DNA of 64,000 bases from Larkinella insperata (GCF_026248825.1 NZ_CP110973.1:1364001-1428000); one strand, 5' to 3'. Counted from the stretch's first letter, positions 34,095-43,292 are shown. Notes: a model not told the origin generated them from the letters alone. Numbers and translations: made by a program.

Positions 34095-35546
34095 ATGAAA
34101 AAACGCGCTCCCTTTTACCGCTTCCATACGGCTTTGACTTTTTTGCTGATTACCCTTTCATCGGCAAAAACCGTGTATGCCCAAAGTCCGGATTTTCAGA
34201 AAATGACGCCGGAAGAACGAACGGCGTACATGAGCAAAATGCGCGCGGCTGCCCAGGAAGACTGGCAAAAAATGATGGATAAACTTCAGTTAAAAGTCCC
34301 CGCCAACCTACCCCCGCCCGCCGATGATCCAAAACGACCGCAGCACCTGAAACAACGCCCCAATTCGACCAACTGGTACGACGAAGCCGGAAACACGCAC
34401 GTCCGCTCGGGTTGGGGCAACTGGACGAATTACAACGAAATCCAAGCAAACGCCTACAAACTGCCCGATCCGCTGGTGCTGAAAAACGGCAAAACCGTTA
34501 AAAATGCCGCAGCCTGGTGGAAACAACGGCGGCCGGAAATTCTGAACGCGTATGAAACCGAGATCTTTGGCAAAACCCCGGCCAATACGCCCAAGGTTAC
34601 GTTTGAGGTGACGGCCACGGAACCCGGCGCACTGAACGGCAAGGCCATCAAAAAGACGATTGTTGGCCACATCGACAATTCGAAGTTTCCGGGCGCAAAA
34701 CCGAGCATTACCATGACGCTCTATCTCCCGGCCAATGCGTCCGGCCCGGTGCCGCTGATGGTCGTTGCCACCACGAATTTCAATTTTCCGGCCCCGGCGG
34801 GCCCTACCGCGCTGGACATGGTGCTGGCAACTGGCTGGGCCTACGCCCGCGTCAATACCGGCGATATCCAGATGGACAGCGGAGCCGGTTTGCACGAAGG
34901 CATCATCGGCTTGGTCAACGAGGGCAAAGACCGCCAGCCCGACGACTGGGGCGTCATTTCGGCCTGGTGCTGGGGCCTGAGCCGTGCGCTGGACTATTTT
35001 GAAACCGACAACGCCATTGATGCCAAAAAAATCGGGATTCAGGGTCATTCGCGCTGGGGCAAAACCGCCCTGCTGGCCGGAGCGCTGGATCCGCGCTGGG
35101 CTATTGTCTTTTCGAGTTGTTCCGGTTCACTGGGCGCGTCGCTCGAAAAGCGGAATTTTGGCGAGACAATCGATAATGTGGCCGGTTCGGGTGAGTATCA
35201 TTGGATGGCCGGTAACTTTCTAAAGTATGGGGGCAACTGGCAGGCGATGCCCGTCGATGCGCACAGCCTGATGACGCTCGTGGCTCCGCGCCCGCTTTTT
35301 ATTACCGGGGGAACGCAGGACCAGTGGGCCGACCCACACGGCGAGTTTCTGGCCTGCGTGGCTGCGAGTCCGGTTTATGAGCTGCTGGGCAAAAAAGGTG
35401 TTGGCACGCAGCAGATGCCGGCCCCGGATGTGTCGCTGGTCAAGGGCGATCTGGCGTTTCGGAATCACGAGGGCGGCCATACCGACTTGCCCGACTGGCC
35501 AGTTTTTCTGGAATTTGCCAAAAAATATTTTAACGACACGAAATAG
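34095..35546 (+). CDS. Exported glucuronoyl esterase-like alpha/beta hydrolase (CE15-like)
   Basis: A 483-residue protein with a signal peptide (ends KTVYAQ near residue 29). The catalytic stretch GIQGHSRWGKTALLAGALDPRWAIV carries the G-x-S-R-x-G-K nucleophile motif seen in CE15 glucuronoyl methylesterases, and NHEGGHTDLPDW near the end supplies the catalytic His. CE15 enzymes split the ester between glucuronic acid of xylan and lignin alcohols. The neighbouring GH67 and UxuA genes fit. The Ser-Glu-His triad acid was not placed with certainty. Confidence 0.82.
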   Translation: MKKRAPFYRFHTALTFLLITLSSAKTVYAQSPDFQKMTPEERTAYMSKMRAAAQEDWQKMMDKLQLKVPANLPPPADDPKRPQHLKQRPNSTNWYDEAGNTHVRSGWGNWTNYNEIQANAYKLPDPLVLKNGKTVKNAAAWWKQRRPEILNAYETEIFGKTPANTPKVTFEVTATEPGALNGKAIKKTIVGHIDNSKFPGAKPSITMTLYLPANASGPVPLMVVATTNFNFPAPAGPTALDMVLATGWAYARVNTGDIQMDSGAGLHEGIIGLVNEGKDRQPDDWGVISAWCWGLSRALDYFETDNAIDAKKIGIQGHSRWGKTALLAGALDPRWAIVFSSCSGSLGASLEKRNFGETIDNVAGSGEYHWMAGNFLKYGGNWQAMPVDAHSLMTLVAPRPLFITGGTQDQWADPHGEFLACVAASPVYELLGKKGVGTQQMPAPDVSLVKGDLAFRNHEGGHTDLPDWPVFLEFAKKYFNDTK

Positions 35547-35553
35547 CGTACGA

Positions 35554-36765
35554 ATGGGAATGCTACAAACCATGCGCTGGTTCGGGCCGCATGATCCGGT
35601 TTCGCTGATGGATATTCGTCAGGCGGGTTGCACCGGAGTGGTGACGGCTTTGCACCAGCTTCCGGTCGGCGACGTCTGGACGATTGCAGAGATTGAGAAA
35701 CGAAAAGGTCTGATCGAAGCCGACAACAAACGGTATATTCCGCTGCATTGGGCGGTGGTCGAGAGCCTGCCGGTTCACGAAGACATCAAGAAAGGCCGTC
35801 CCACGCGTGAAGTGTACATTGAAAACTACAAGCAGTCGCTGCGGAATCTGGCGGCTTGCGGCATTACCACGGTTTGCTATAACTTCATGCCGGTGCTCGA
35901 CTGGTCGCGGACCAACCTGAGCTACGAAATGCCGGACGGCTCGCTGGCGCTGCGGTTTGTGTGGGAAGATTTCGCGGTTTTCGACCTCTGTATCCTGAAA
36001 CGGCCGGGGGCCGAAGCTGACTACGAACCGGGTGTTATTGAGTCGGCCCGCGCAAAATTCACCCAAATGACCCCGGAGCGAATCACGGAGCTGAGCAACA
36101 TTGTTTTGCTCGGTTTACCCGGTTCGGAGGAAGCCTTCACGCTGTCTACCTTTCAGGGCCTGCTGGACGAATACGCCCCCATCAACGACCGGGCGTTGCG
36201 GGAAAATCTCTACTATTTTATTCGGGAAGTGGCACCGGTGGCCGAATCCGTCGGCATCAACCTTTGTATTCACCCCGACGATCCGCCGAGGCCGTTACTG
36301 GGTCTGCCGCGAATCGTCAGCACCGAGGCCGATCTGGCAGAATTGATGGCGGCTTGCGACAGCACCGCCAACGGCATCACGTTCTGCACCGGGTCGCTCG
36401 GCATCCGTCCCGACAATGACCTGCCGGGAATGGTACGGCGGTTTGGCAACCGGATTCACTTTATCCATTTGCGAACAACGAAGCGGGAAGCCGATCCGCG
36501 TAATTTCCACGAAGCCGATCACCTGGCGGGTGATGTAGACATGTACGCGGTTGTCAAGGCGATTGTGCTCGAACAGCAACGGCGGGCCGCAGCCGGTGTG
36601 GGCGTAACGGCCATTCCGATGCGCCCCGATCACGGCCACCAGATGCTCGACGATTTGCACAAGCGAACCTATCCGGGTTACTCGGCCATCGGTCGGCTAC
36701 GCGGCCTGGCCGAGCTGCGGGGGCTGGAGATGGGCATTACACGATCTTTGGAAGATAGGGAGTGA
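35554..36765 (+). CDS. uxuA: Mannonate dehydratase
   Basis: A 403-residue TIM-barrel enzyme that turns D-mannonate into 2-keto-3-deoxygluconate. Seen are MRWFGPHDPVSLMDIRQAGCTGVVTALH at the N-terminus, CIHPDDPPRPLLGLPRI, the metal-binding ITFCTGSLG, IHFIHLRTTKR and the C-terminal RPDHGHQMLDD. The ATG at 35554 is chosen since E. coli UxuA (394 residues) starts in the same way; an upstream in-frame extension overlaps the CE15 gene. No signal peptide: the enzyme is cytoplasmic, unlike most neighbours. Confidence 0.95.
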   Translation: MGMLQTMRWFGPHDPVSLMDIRQAGCTGVVTALHQLPVGDVWTIAEIEKRKGLIEADNKRYIPLHWAVVESLPVHEDIKKGRPTREVYIENYKQSLRNLAACGITTVCYNFMPVLDWSRTNLSYEMPDGSLALRFVWEDFAVFDLCILKRPGAEADYEPGVIESARAKFTQMTPERITELSNIVLLGLPGSEEAFTLSTFQGLLDEYAPINDRALRENLYYFIREVAPVAESVGINLCIHPDDPPRPLLGLPRIVSTEADLAELMAACDSTANGITFCTGSLGIRPDNDLPGMVRRFGNRIHFIHLRTTKREADPRNFHEADHLAGDVDMYAVVKAIVLEQQRRAAAGVGVTAIPMRPDHGHQMLDDLHKRTYPGYSAIGRLRGLAELRGLEMGITRSLEDRE

Positions 36766-36772
36766 CTTATTT

Positions 36773-36847
36773 CGCGGAGTCTAGCAGAGCTCTTTAGAGT
36801 TAAGCGGAGCCTCTGTTCAACTCTAAAGAGCTCTGCTAGACTCTGCG
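36773..36847. repeat. Long spacer hairpin between uxuA and the GH67 gene
   Basis: Positions 36777-36801 are the perfect reverse complement of 36819-36843 (25 bp), extended by three more pairs (36773-36775 with 36845-36847) after one mismatch. The 17-nt loop is 36802-36818. No T-tract follows. The words GCGGAGT, TAGCAGAG and AAGCGGAG recur in the elements at 32.7 and 56.5 kb. Confidence 0.9.
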
Positions 36848-36864
36848 ATACAACTTTTAAAATC

Positions 36865-38970
36865 ATGAATTACAAGATCATATTTCTTCTCCTGTTAACC
36901 ACCTGGTGTCGCGCCGGAGCGCCGGACCGAGACGACGGTTACCGGTTATGGCTGAAATATGACCTGATCAAAGACGCCAGCCAACGAGCCACGTACGCCC
37001 GTTCGGCCCAGTTCATTGCTTTGAGCGGCAATACCCCTGTTTTGAAAACAGCCGCCGAGGAATTGCAGGCTGGTTTGCAGGGCTTGCTCGGGAAAGCCGT
37101 TCCAATCGTCACGAGCGCCGGAAACAAAACCGGTGGCATTATCCTGACAACCAGGGCGGATTTACCGACACGCAATGACGAGGGCTATCAGATTACCGGC
37201 AAACAAAACATCACGGTTTCGGGCCGAACCGACGCGGGAGTGCTGTACGGCGCATTTGCGTTGCTGCGTCAACTACAAACCGGGCAACCCATCAGTGGGC
37301 TTTCGCTGATCAGTAATCCTAAAATTCAGCTCCGGATGCTGAACCATTGGGACAATACCGACGGCAGCATTGAACGGGGTTACGCCGGTTCATCACTCTG
37401 GAATTGGTACGAACTCCCCGAACGCATCGACCCGCGCTACCGGGATTACGCCCGCGCCAATGCTTCTATCGGCATCAACGGCACGGTGGTGAATAACGTT
37501 AACGCGAGTTCCCGGTTTTTAACCGCCGAGTATCTGGAAAAGGTGGCCGCCCTGGCGAATGTCTTTCGTCCGTACGGCATAAAAATCTATCTGTCCGTTT
37601 ACTTTCCCGCGCCCAAAACCATCGGGGGGTTAAAGACCGCCGATCCGCTCGATCCGGAAGTCAACAAATGGTGGGCGGATAAAGCCACTGAAATTTACAA
37701 GCTCATTCCGGATTTTGGCGGTTTTCTGGTCAAGGCTAATTCGGAAGGCCAACCCGGTCCGCAGGATTACAACCGCACCCACGCCGACGGGGCCAACATG
37801 CTGGCTAAAGCGCTGGCTCCGCACAAAGGCATCGTCATCTGGCGCGCGTTCGTCTACAAGGCCGACGGAAAAGCCGACCGTTTCAAGGCGGCTTACGAAG
37901 AATTTCAGCCGCTCGACGGCCAGTTTGATAAAAACGTCATTGTACAAGTCAAGAACGGCCCGATTGATTTTCAGCCCCGCGAACCGTTTTCACCCATCTT
38001 CGGCGTGATGCCTAAAACACCGTTGGGGATGGAATTCCAGTTGACGCAGGAATACCTCGGTTTTGCCACGCATCTCGTCTACGAAGCGCCCATTTTCAAG
38101 GAATGCCTGGATTCAGATACCTACGTCACGGGTAAAAACTCGACGGTTGCTAAGGTCATCGACGGCAGTTTACACGCGTACCCGCTAACCGCCATCGCCG
38201 GTGTGGCCAACACTGGCTCGGATCGCAACTGGACAGGTCACCCGCTGGCCCAGGCCAACTGGTACGCTTTCGGGCGGCTGGCCTGGGACCATTCGCTGTC
38301 GTCGGAAGCGCTTGCCAACGAATGGGTAAAAATGACACTCACGACCGAACCGGCTTCTGTTAAAACCATCACGGATATGCTGCTGAAGTCGCGGGATATT
38401 TACGTTAACTACAACACCCCGATGGGCCTTTCGCGTCCCTGGACGGGCGCGCATTTTGCGCCGGAGCCCTGGCAAAACCGCAGTTCGCGCCCTGACTGGA
38501 CGGCGATTTATTACCACCGCGCCGACTCCCTTGGTCTGGGTTTCGACCGCACGGCCAAGGGCAGCAACGCGCTGGCCCAATACCGTCCGGAAGTTCAGCA
38601 GCAATGGAACAACCCGGAAACTTGCCCGCTCCCCTATCTGCTCTGGTTTCACCACGTTCCGTGGACGAAAAAACTGAGCACAGGCCGGACGCTCTGGGAT
38701 GAACTCTGCACGCGGTTTTATACCGGGGCGGATTCCGTCGGCTGGCTGCAAAAGCAATGGGCACAGGTCAAAAAAGATGTGAACCCCGAAACCTTCGACA
38801 ACGTAGCCGGGCGGCTGGCGACCCAGCAGAAGGAAGCCATCTGGTGGCGCGATGCCTGGGTGCTCTACCTCCAGGAATTTTCCCGACAGCCCATTCCAGC
38901 CCCCTTCAAAAAGCCGGAGCGGAGTCTGGATGAGGTGAAACAATTGGTAGAAATTTATAAAATGCGGTAA
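36865..38970 (+). CDS. aguA: Alpha-glucuronidase, GH67
   Basis: A 701-residue exported enzyme (short signal peptide MNYKIIFLLLLTTWCRA) that removes 4-O-methylglucuronic acid from xylo-oligosaccharide ends. The N-terminal domain begins DDGYRLWLKYDLI, the central barrel has FGGFLVKANSEGQPGPQDYNRTHADGANMLAKAL with the catalytic Glu region, and MGLSRPWTGAHFAPEPW and LLWFHHVPWTKKLSTGRTLWDEL lie in the C-terminal part. Length matches the family (about 690-720). It is the enzyme that best defines the locus as a glucuronoxylan route. Confidence 0.95.
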   Translation: MNYKIIFLLLLTTWCRAGAPDRDDGYRLWLKYDLIKDASQRATYARSAQFIALSGNTPVLKTAAEELQAGLQGLLGKAVPIVTSAGNKTGGIILTTRADLPTRNDEGYQITGKQNITVSGRTDAGVLYGAFALLRQLQTGQPISGLSLISNPKIQLRMLNHWDNTDGSIERGYAGSSLWNWYELPERIDPRYRDYARANASIGINGTVVNNVNASSRFLTAEYLEKVAALANVFRPYGIKIYLSVYFPAPKTIGGLKTADPLDPEVNKWWADKATEIYKLIPDFGGFLVKANSEGQPGPQDYNRTHADGANMLAKALAPHKGIVIWRAFVYKADGKADRFKAAYEEFQPLDGQFDKNVIVQVKNGPIDFQPREPFSPIFGVMPKTPLGMEFQLTQEYLGFATHLVYEAPIFKECLDSDTYVTGKNSTVAKVIDGSLHAYPLTAIAGVANTGSDRNWTGHPLAQANWYAFGRLAWDHSLSSEALANEWVKMTLTTEPASVKTITDMLLKSRDIYVNYNTPMGLSRPWTGAHFAPEPWQNRSSRPDWTAIYYHRADSLGLGFDRTAKGSNALAQYRPEVQQQWNNPETCPLPYLLWFHHVPWTKKLSTGRTLWDELCTRFYTGADSVGWLQKQWAQVKKDVNPETFDNVAGRLATQQKEAIWWRDAWVLYLQEFSRQPIPAPFKKPERSLDEVKQLVEIYKMR

Positions 38971-38998
38971 TCCGCAGATACCGATAAACAGAGAAAAC

Positions 38999-39775
38999 GT
39001 GCAATCAAGCGAAAACCAACCAAACGTATTTTCATTAACGGGCAAGCTGGCCCTGATTACGGGGGGCGGAACGGGCATCGGTTTCGACATTGCCCGCTGC
39101 ATGGTGCAGGCCGGAGCCCGCGTCGTCATTACCGGCCGCCGGGAAGAACCCCTCCGCGAAGCCGTTGCCAACCTGGGGGAAACGGCCCATTATTTTACCA
39201 ACGATGTAACCGACCTAACGGGCTTGGAGTCATTGGTAGAACAAATCGAAACCACGCTCGGATCGGTTGATATTCTGGTGAATAACGCCGGTATCAACCT
39301 CAAAAAACCAGCGCTGGAAGTCACCGATGAAGAGTTTAGCCGCATCATCCAGACGAACCTGAACGCGGTTTTTGCCCTCACCCGGGCCTGCGCCCGTCGC
39401 ATGGTTCCCCGGCGCAGTGGGTCCATTCTGATGATTTCGTCGATGGCGGCCTATTACGGGATTGACCGCGTGGTGGCGTATGCGGCTTCCAAATCGGCGG
39501 TGGAGGGCATGGTAAAAGTGCTGGCGTCGGAATTTTCACCCCACAACGTCCGGGTAAACGCCATCGCGCCGGGATTCATCGAAACCGAAATGAGCAAGAA
39601 AGCGATGGGTGGCGACCCCGACCGGCGCGACCGGGCCATGCGCCGAACGCCGATGGGCCATTTTGGCAAACCGGAAGACATTGGCCATGCCGCCGTTTTC
39701 CTATCATCTGACGCGGCCCGCTACATCACCGGCGCTTCGCTGCCCGTCGACGGCGGCAACTCGATTGGCTTTTAA
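38999..39775 (+). CDS. SDR-family oxidoreductase, probable hexuronate/hexonate dehydrogenase
   Basis: A 258-residue short-chain dehydrogenase. TGGGTGIG near residue 21 binds NAD(P), NNAGINLKKP is the second signature, and YAASKSAVEGM holds the catalytic Tyr and Lys; the end PVDGGNSIGF is classic. The start is a GTG at 38999, as no ATG fits. Between GH67 and the isomerase-like gene, a fructuronate/mannonate reduction role is likely, which would replace UxuB. No signal peptide. Confidence 0.85.
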   Translation: MQSSENQPNVFSLTGKLALITGGGTGIGFDIARCMVQAGARVVITGRREEPLREAVANLGETAHYFTNDVTDLTGLESLVEQIETTLGSVDILVNNAGINLKKPALEVTDEEFSRIIQTNLNAVFALTRACARRMVPRRSGSILMISSMAAYYGIDRVVAYAASKSAVEGMVKVLASEFSPHNVRVNAIAPGFIETEMSKKAMGGDPDRRDRAMRRTPMGHFGKPEDIGHAAVFLSSDAARYITGASLPVDGGNSIGF

Positions 39776-39817
39776 TCAGAACAGACTCATTAGTATTCAC
39801 CCTTCCTTTATTGACTC

Positions 39818-40699
39818 ATGCAAAAGATCAGCCGAAAAACCTTTTTCGAAGAATTATCACTTCTGACCGGGGCCTCCCTACTCGCCGGCCAAACCATCGC
39901 TTCGGTACCGAACTGGAAGAAATCGCAGATGAAACTGGGCATGGTCACGTATTTGTGGGGGAAAGACTGGGACGTTCCGAGGCTGATCAAAAACTGCACC
40001 ACCGCCGGGATTGGCGGAGTGGAACTACGGGTGGAACACGCCCACGGTGTGATGCCCAGTTTGTCGGCTGCCGAACGCCAGGAGGTAAAAAAGAAGTTTG
40101 CCGATAGCCCGGTAAAGGTGGTTGGTATGGGAACGAACGAGCAGTACGACTCGCCCGATCCGGACCGGCTGCGGAAGTCCATCGAACGCACCAAAGAATT
40201 TATCCGGCTGAGCGCCGACGTGGGCGGTTCGGGCGTTAAGGTGAAGCCCAATCAGCTACACAAGGACGTTCCGACCGAGAAAACGTTGGCGCAGATTGGC
40301 CGGTCGCTGGACGAACTGGCGAAATACGCGGCTGATTTCGGACAGCAAATCCGGCTCGAAGTGCACGGTGAGGAAACGCAGGAGTTGCCGAATATTAAAA
40401 CCATCATGGACCACGCCCCGAACAAAAACGCCACGGTCTGCTGGAACTGCAATCCGGAAGATCTGCACGGTAAGGGACTGGAATACAATTTCAATCTGGT
40501 TAAAAAACGCTTTGGCGACATCTGCCACGTTCGCGAACTGAACGACACGAGTTATCCGTACCAGCAATTGATGGATTTGTTTGTGAAGAACAACTACAAA
40601 GGCTGGATTCTGCTCGAATGCCGCACGAACCCGACCGACAAGGTGGCCGCCCTGATCGAACAGCGTCAGCTTTTTGAGAAAATGACTTCCCAGGCTTAA
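39818..40699 (+). CDS. Exported sugar phosphate isomerase/epimerase-like TIM barrel
   Basis: A 293-residue protein of the AP-endonuclease-2 type TIM-barrel family. The N-terminus (SRKTFFEELSLLTGASLLAGQTIAS) looks like a Tat/Sec export signal. Barrel elements: MKLGMVTYLWGKDWDVPRLIKNCTTAGIGGVELR, RLEVHGEETQELPNIKTIMDHA, ATVCWNCNPED and WILLECRTNP, with conserved Glu/His positions for a metal. Function within the hexuronate pathway, perhaps epimerisation or isomerisation of a free sugar acid, is inferred only from context. Confidence 0.8.
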   Translation: MQKISRKTFFEELSLLTGASLLAGQTIASVPNWKKSQMKLGMVTYLWGKDWDVPRLIKNCTTAGIGGVELRVEHAHGVMPSLSAAERQEVKKKFADSPVKVVGMGTNEQYDSPDPDRLRKSIERTKEFIRLSADVGGSGVKVKPNQLHKDVPTEKTLAQIGRSLDELAKYAADFGQQIRLEVHGEETQELPNIKTIMDHAPNKNATVCWNCNPEDLHGKGLEYNFNLVKKRFGDICHVRELNDTSYPYQQLMDLFVKNNYKGWILLECRTNPTDKVAALIEQRQLFEKMTSQA

Positions 40700-40713
40700 A
40701 CGGAACGACACCC

Positions 40714-42099
40714 ATGAATCGTCGGGCATTTATTGGCTACACGGGCGCGCTGACGGCCGTGGGACTGAGCGGTTTTTCGCGGCCCTCCGCGCTGAGTGAA
40801 CCAGACAAACCACTGGCGAAAATTCGGATCAAAAGCGTCAACTCCAACTTTGAGCGCGAACCGCTGAATCCGTATCGGTTTAAAGGCAGCGCCATCACCG
40901 ACAGCTGGCAGACAATGGCCCTGCTCGAATCGGATTCGGGCATTCGGAAAATTGGCCTGGCGACGCAGGGGGTGCTCTGGTCGGATTCCAGCGTGTTTGC
41001 CGCCCACTCCGAAAGCGCCGGAAACGCGCTGATGTATGCCATGAGTGAACGGGCGCTGCAACTCATCCGGGGCACGTCATTTACGACGCCGGTTGAGCTG
41101 CTGGACACGGTGTTGCCGGAGGTGCTGGCGTACGGGAAAAAGATTACCGGCAACCCCAACCTGCGGAAAACCTTCGCGCTGAATGCGCTGGTTTGCGTCG
41201 ATAATGCCGCCTGGCTGCTCTACGCGCAGGAAAACAACATCACCCGCTTCGACGACATGATTCCGGCGGCTTACAAGCCGGGTCTGTCACACCGGCATAC
41301 GAAGGTAGCCAGCATCCCGTCGTTCAGCGTAGGCACCACCGCCGAGCGCATCAAAGCCGCAGCCGACGAAGGCTATTTTATCATGAAACTGAAAACCGGT
41401 TCGGCGGGAACGCAGGCCGAAATGATCGAGAAAGACATTGCCTTTCTGACGGCGGTGCACAAGGCCATCGGGCATTACGAAACACCCTACACAAAGAGCG
41501 GTAAAATACCGTATTACTTCGACGCCAACGGGCGCTACGAAAAGAAAGAAACATTGCAGCGGTTTCTGGACCACGCCAAAAAAATTGGCGCGTTTGATCA
41601 GATTGCGGTTATTGAAGAGCCGTTCGAGGAAAATAATGAGGTCTTTGTGGGCGATCTGGGTGTGCGGGTGGCCGCCGACGAAAGCGCGCACACCGTCGAG
41701 GATGCCGCCCGTCGGATTGAGCAGGGCTACTCCGCCATCGCCGTCAAAGCGATTGCCAAAACGCTCAGCATGACTATGAAAATCACCCAGCTGGCCTACG
41801 AAAAAAAGATTCCCTGCTTCTGCGCCGACCTGACCGTTAACCCCATTCTGGTTGACTGGAACAAAGCCGTGGCTGCCCGGCTACCGCCTTTTCCCGGCAT
41901 GACGGTCGGTTTGCAGGAAACCAACGGCCACCAGTATTTTAAAAATTGGGACAAGCTGATGTCGTACCATCCCAGAGCCGGGGCCTCGTGGACCAGAACG
42001 CAGAAAGGTGTGTACCTGACGGATCAGTCTTTTTACGACCAGAGTGGCGGAATTTTTGAGCCGTCGGCCCATTACGAAGCGCTTTTTGCCGACAAATAA
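40714..42099 (+). CDS. Exported enolase-superfamily enzyme, muconate cycloisomerase/Ala-Glu epimerase subgroup layout
   Basis: A 461-residue protein; MNRRAFIGYTGALTAVGLSGFS looks like a Tat signal. The active-site layout differs from the dehydratase at 32.8 kb: a KxK pair (IMKLKTGSAG) on the second barrel strand, metal ligands in YFDANGRY (Asp), VIEEPFEE (Glu) and AADESAHT (Asp), and a Lys in AIAVKAIAK. It is the KxK/D-E-D/K plan of the MLE/epimerase subgroup. The substrate is unknown; the gene is the last of the co-directional enzyme run. Confidence 0.82.
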   Translation: MNRRAFIGYTGALTAVGLSGFSRPSALSEPDKPLAKIRIKSVNSNFEREPLNPYRFKGSAITDSWQTMALLESDSGIRKIGLATQGVLWSDSSVFAAHSESAGNALMYAMSERALQLIRGTSFTTPVELLDTVLPEVLAYGKKITGNPNLRKTFALNALVCVDNAAWLLYAQENNITRFDDMIPAAYKPGLSHRHTKVASIPSFSVGTTAERIKAAADEGYFIMKLKTGSAGTQAEMIEKDIAFLTAVHKAIGHYETPYTKSGKIPYYFDANGRYEKKETLQRFLDHAKKIGAFDQIAVIEEPFEENNEVFVGDLGVRVAADESAHTVEDAARRIEQGYSAIAVKAIAKTLSMTMKITQLAYEKKIPCFCADLTVNPILVDWNKAVAARLPPFPGMTVGLQETNGHQYFKNWDKLMSYHPRAGASWTRTQKGVYLTDQSFYDQSGGIFEPSAHYEALFADK

Positions 42100-42160
42100 G
42101 CTCGGAAATACCGTTTTAAACCCTTATTTTTCTGTTTATAGCCAACATTCGTAAGCAGAA

Positions 42161-42640
42161 ATGCAAGTACTCGTCCATTTCCTGATCAGAAACAAGCTCG
42201 CTATTCTTTACGGTATTTCGCTGGCGTTACTGCTGTTTCTGCTGAAATGGCTTGAGTTACGGCTTCTGATTATTCACCATACATCTGAAATTTATATCGG
42301 CTCGATTGCCCTTCTTTTTACTGGTTTAGGTATCTGGCTGGCGCAGAAATTAATCAAGCCCAAAGTCAAAACCATTGTTGTTGAAAAAGCCGTTTATCAT
42401 CCCCAGCCGGCCGGTTTTATCCGGGATGAAGAGGAACTTACGAAAATCGGTTTAAGTAAACGCGAACTGGAAGTATTACAGTTAATGGCTGAAGGATTGA
42501 GCAACCAGGAGATCGCATCCCGTTTGTTCGTTTCGCTCAACACCATCAAAACGCACTCGTCGAATGTGCTGGAAAAGCTGGAGGTTAAGCGCCGGACGCA
42601 GGCCGTTCAAAAAGCCAAACAACTCCACCTCATTCCCTAA
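42161..42640 (+). CDS. Membrane-anchored LuxR-type transcription regulator
   Basis: A 159-residue protein with two membrane helices (about residues 13-36 and 44-64), a linker, and a C-terminal LuxR/GerE helix-turn-helix (about 96-159: LSKRELEVLQLMAEGLSNQEIASRLFVSLNTIKTHSSNVLEKLEV). There is no receiver or ligand domain, so sensing would have to pass through the membrane part. It follows the enzyme run by 61 bp and may regulate it. Such short TM-LuxR proteins occur widely in Cytophagales. Confidence 0.85.
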   Translation: MQVLVHFLIRNKLAILYGISLALLLFLLKWLELRLLIIHHTSEIYIGSIALLFTGLGIWLAQKLIKPKVKTIVVEKAVYHPQPAGFIRDEEELTKIGLSKRELEVLQLMAEGLSNQEIASRLFVSLNTIKTHSSNVLEKLEVKRRTQAVQKAKQLHLIP

Positions 42641-42755
42641 CACCAGCTCCCACTAAAGTGTAATTTTTGCCTTTCAGGCCGTAAATCACCCAAAAGAATG
42701 AGTAAGGAATGGGCGTGCCTGCTCAATTTTGCCCGTCTCAAAAACTACAATACGG

Positions 42756-43292
42756 ATGAAAAAAATTGTTCTGATCTGCGGACTCATTTCCGGTTTTCTC
42801 CTTACCGCCATGATGGTCGTTTCGACGGCGATGTGTTACCTCAATGACGATTTTAAAGGCAACATGGTGCTGGGCTATGCATCAATGGTGCTGGCGTTTG
42901 CGCTCATTTTTGTGGGAATAAAAAACTATCGCGACAAGCACAACAACGGTGTTGTTTCGTTCGGGAAAGCTTTCAGGATTGGTTTATCTATTACGCTGAT
43001 TGCTTCCTCTATGTACGTTATCGTCTGGCTGATCGACTATTATCTTTTTATCCCTGACTTTATGGATAAATACACCGCCCACGTCTTGAGAGAAGCCCAA
43101 AATGACGGTATATCCCCGGCCGACCTATCGACAAAAACGCAGGAATTACAACAATACAAGGAGATGTATAAAAATCCTTTATTCGTTGTCTTGTTCACTT
43201 ATCTAGAAGTTCTTCCGATTGGCTTGCTTATTTCGCTGATTTGCGCCCTTCTGTTGAAAAAAGGGAACCGCAGCCAGGTTCAGCCAGCATAA
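42756..43292 (+). CDS. DUF4199-like membrane protein
   Basis: A 178-residue protein from the ATG at 42756. It has four hydrophobic segments; FGKAFRIGLSITLIASSMYVIVWLIDYYLFIPDFMDKYTAHVLREAQ matches the G-x(3)-FGxAF-x-xG pattern of the DUF4199 family in Bacteroidota. Function unknown. A strong terminator follows directly. Confidence 0.75.
   Translation: MKKIVLICGLISGFLLTAMMVVSTAMCYLNDDFKGNMVLGYASMVLAFALIFVGIKNYRDKHNNGVVSFGKAFRIGLSITLIASSMYVIVWLIDYYLFIPDFMDKYTAHVLREAQNDGISPADLSTKTQELQQYKEMYKNPLFVVLFTYLEVLPIGLLISLICALLLKKGNRSQVQPA

Noticed and set aside
35377..35553. N-terminal extension of UxuA that overlaps the CE15-like gene
   Set aside because: UxuA family proteins start at the MLQTMRWFGPHDPV region; the extension has no similarity and overlaps another gene.
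38185..39171. Long open frame (328 codons) on the minus strand opposite the GH67 gene
   Set aside because: Arg/Pro-rich product without domain, opposite a clear GH67 enzyme.
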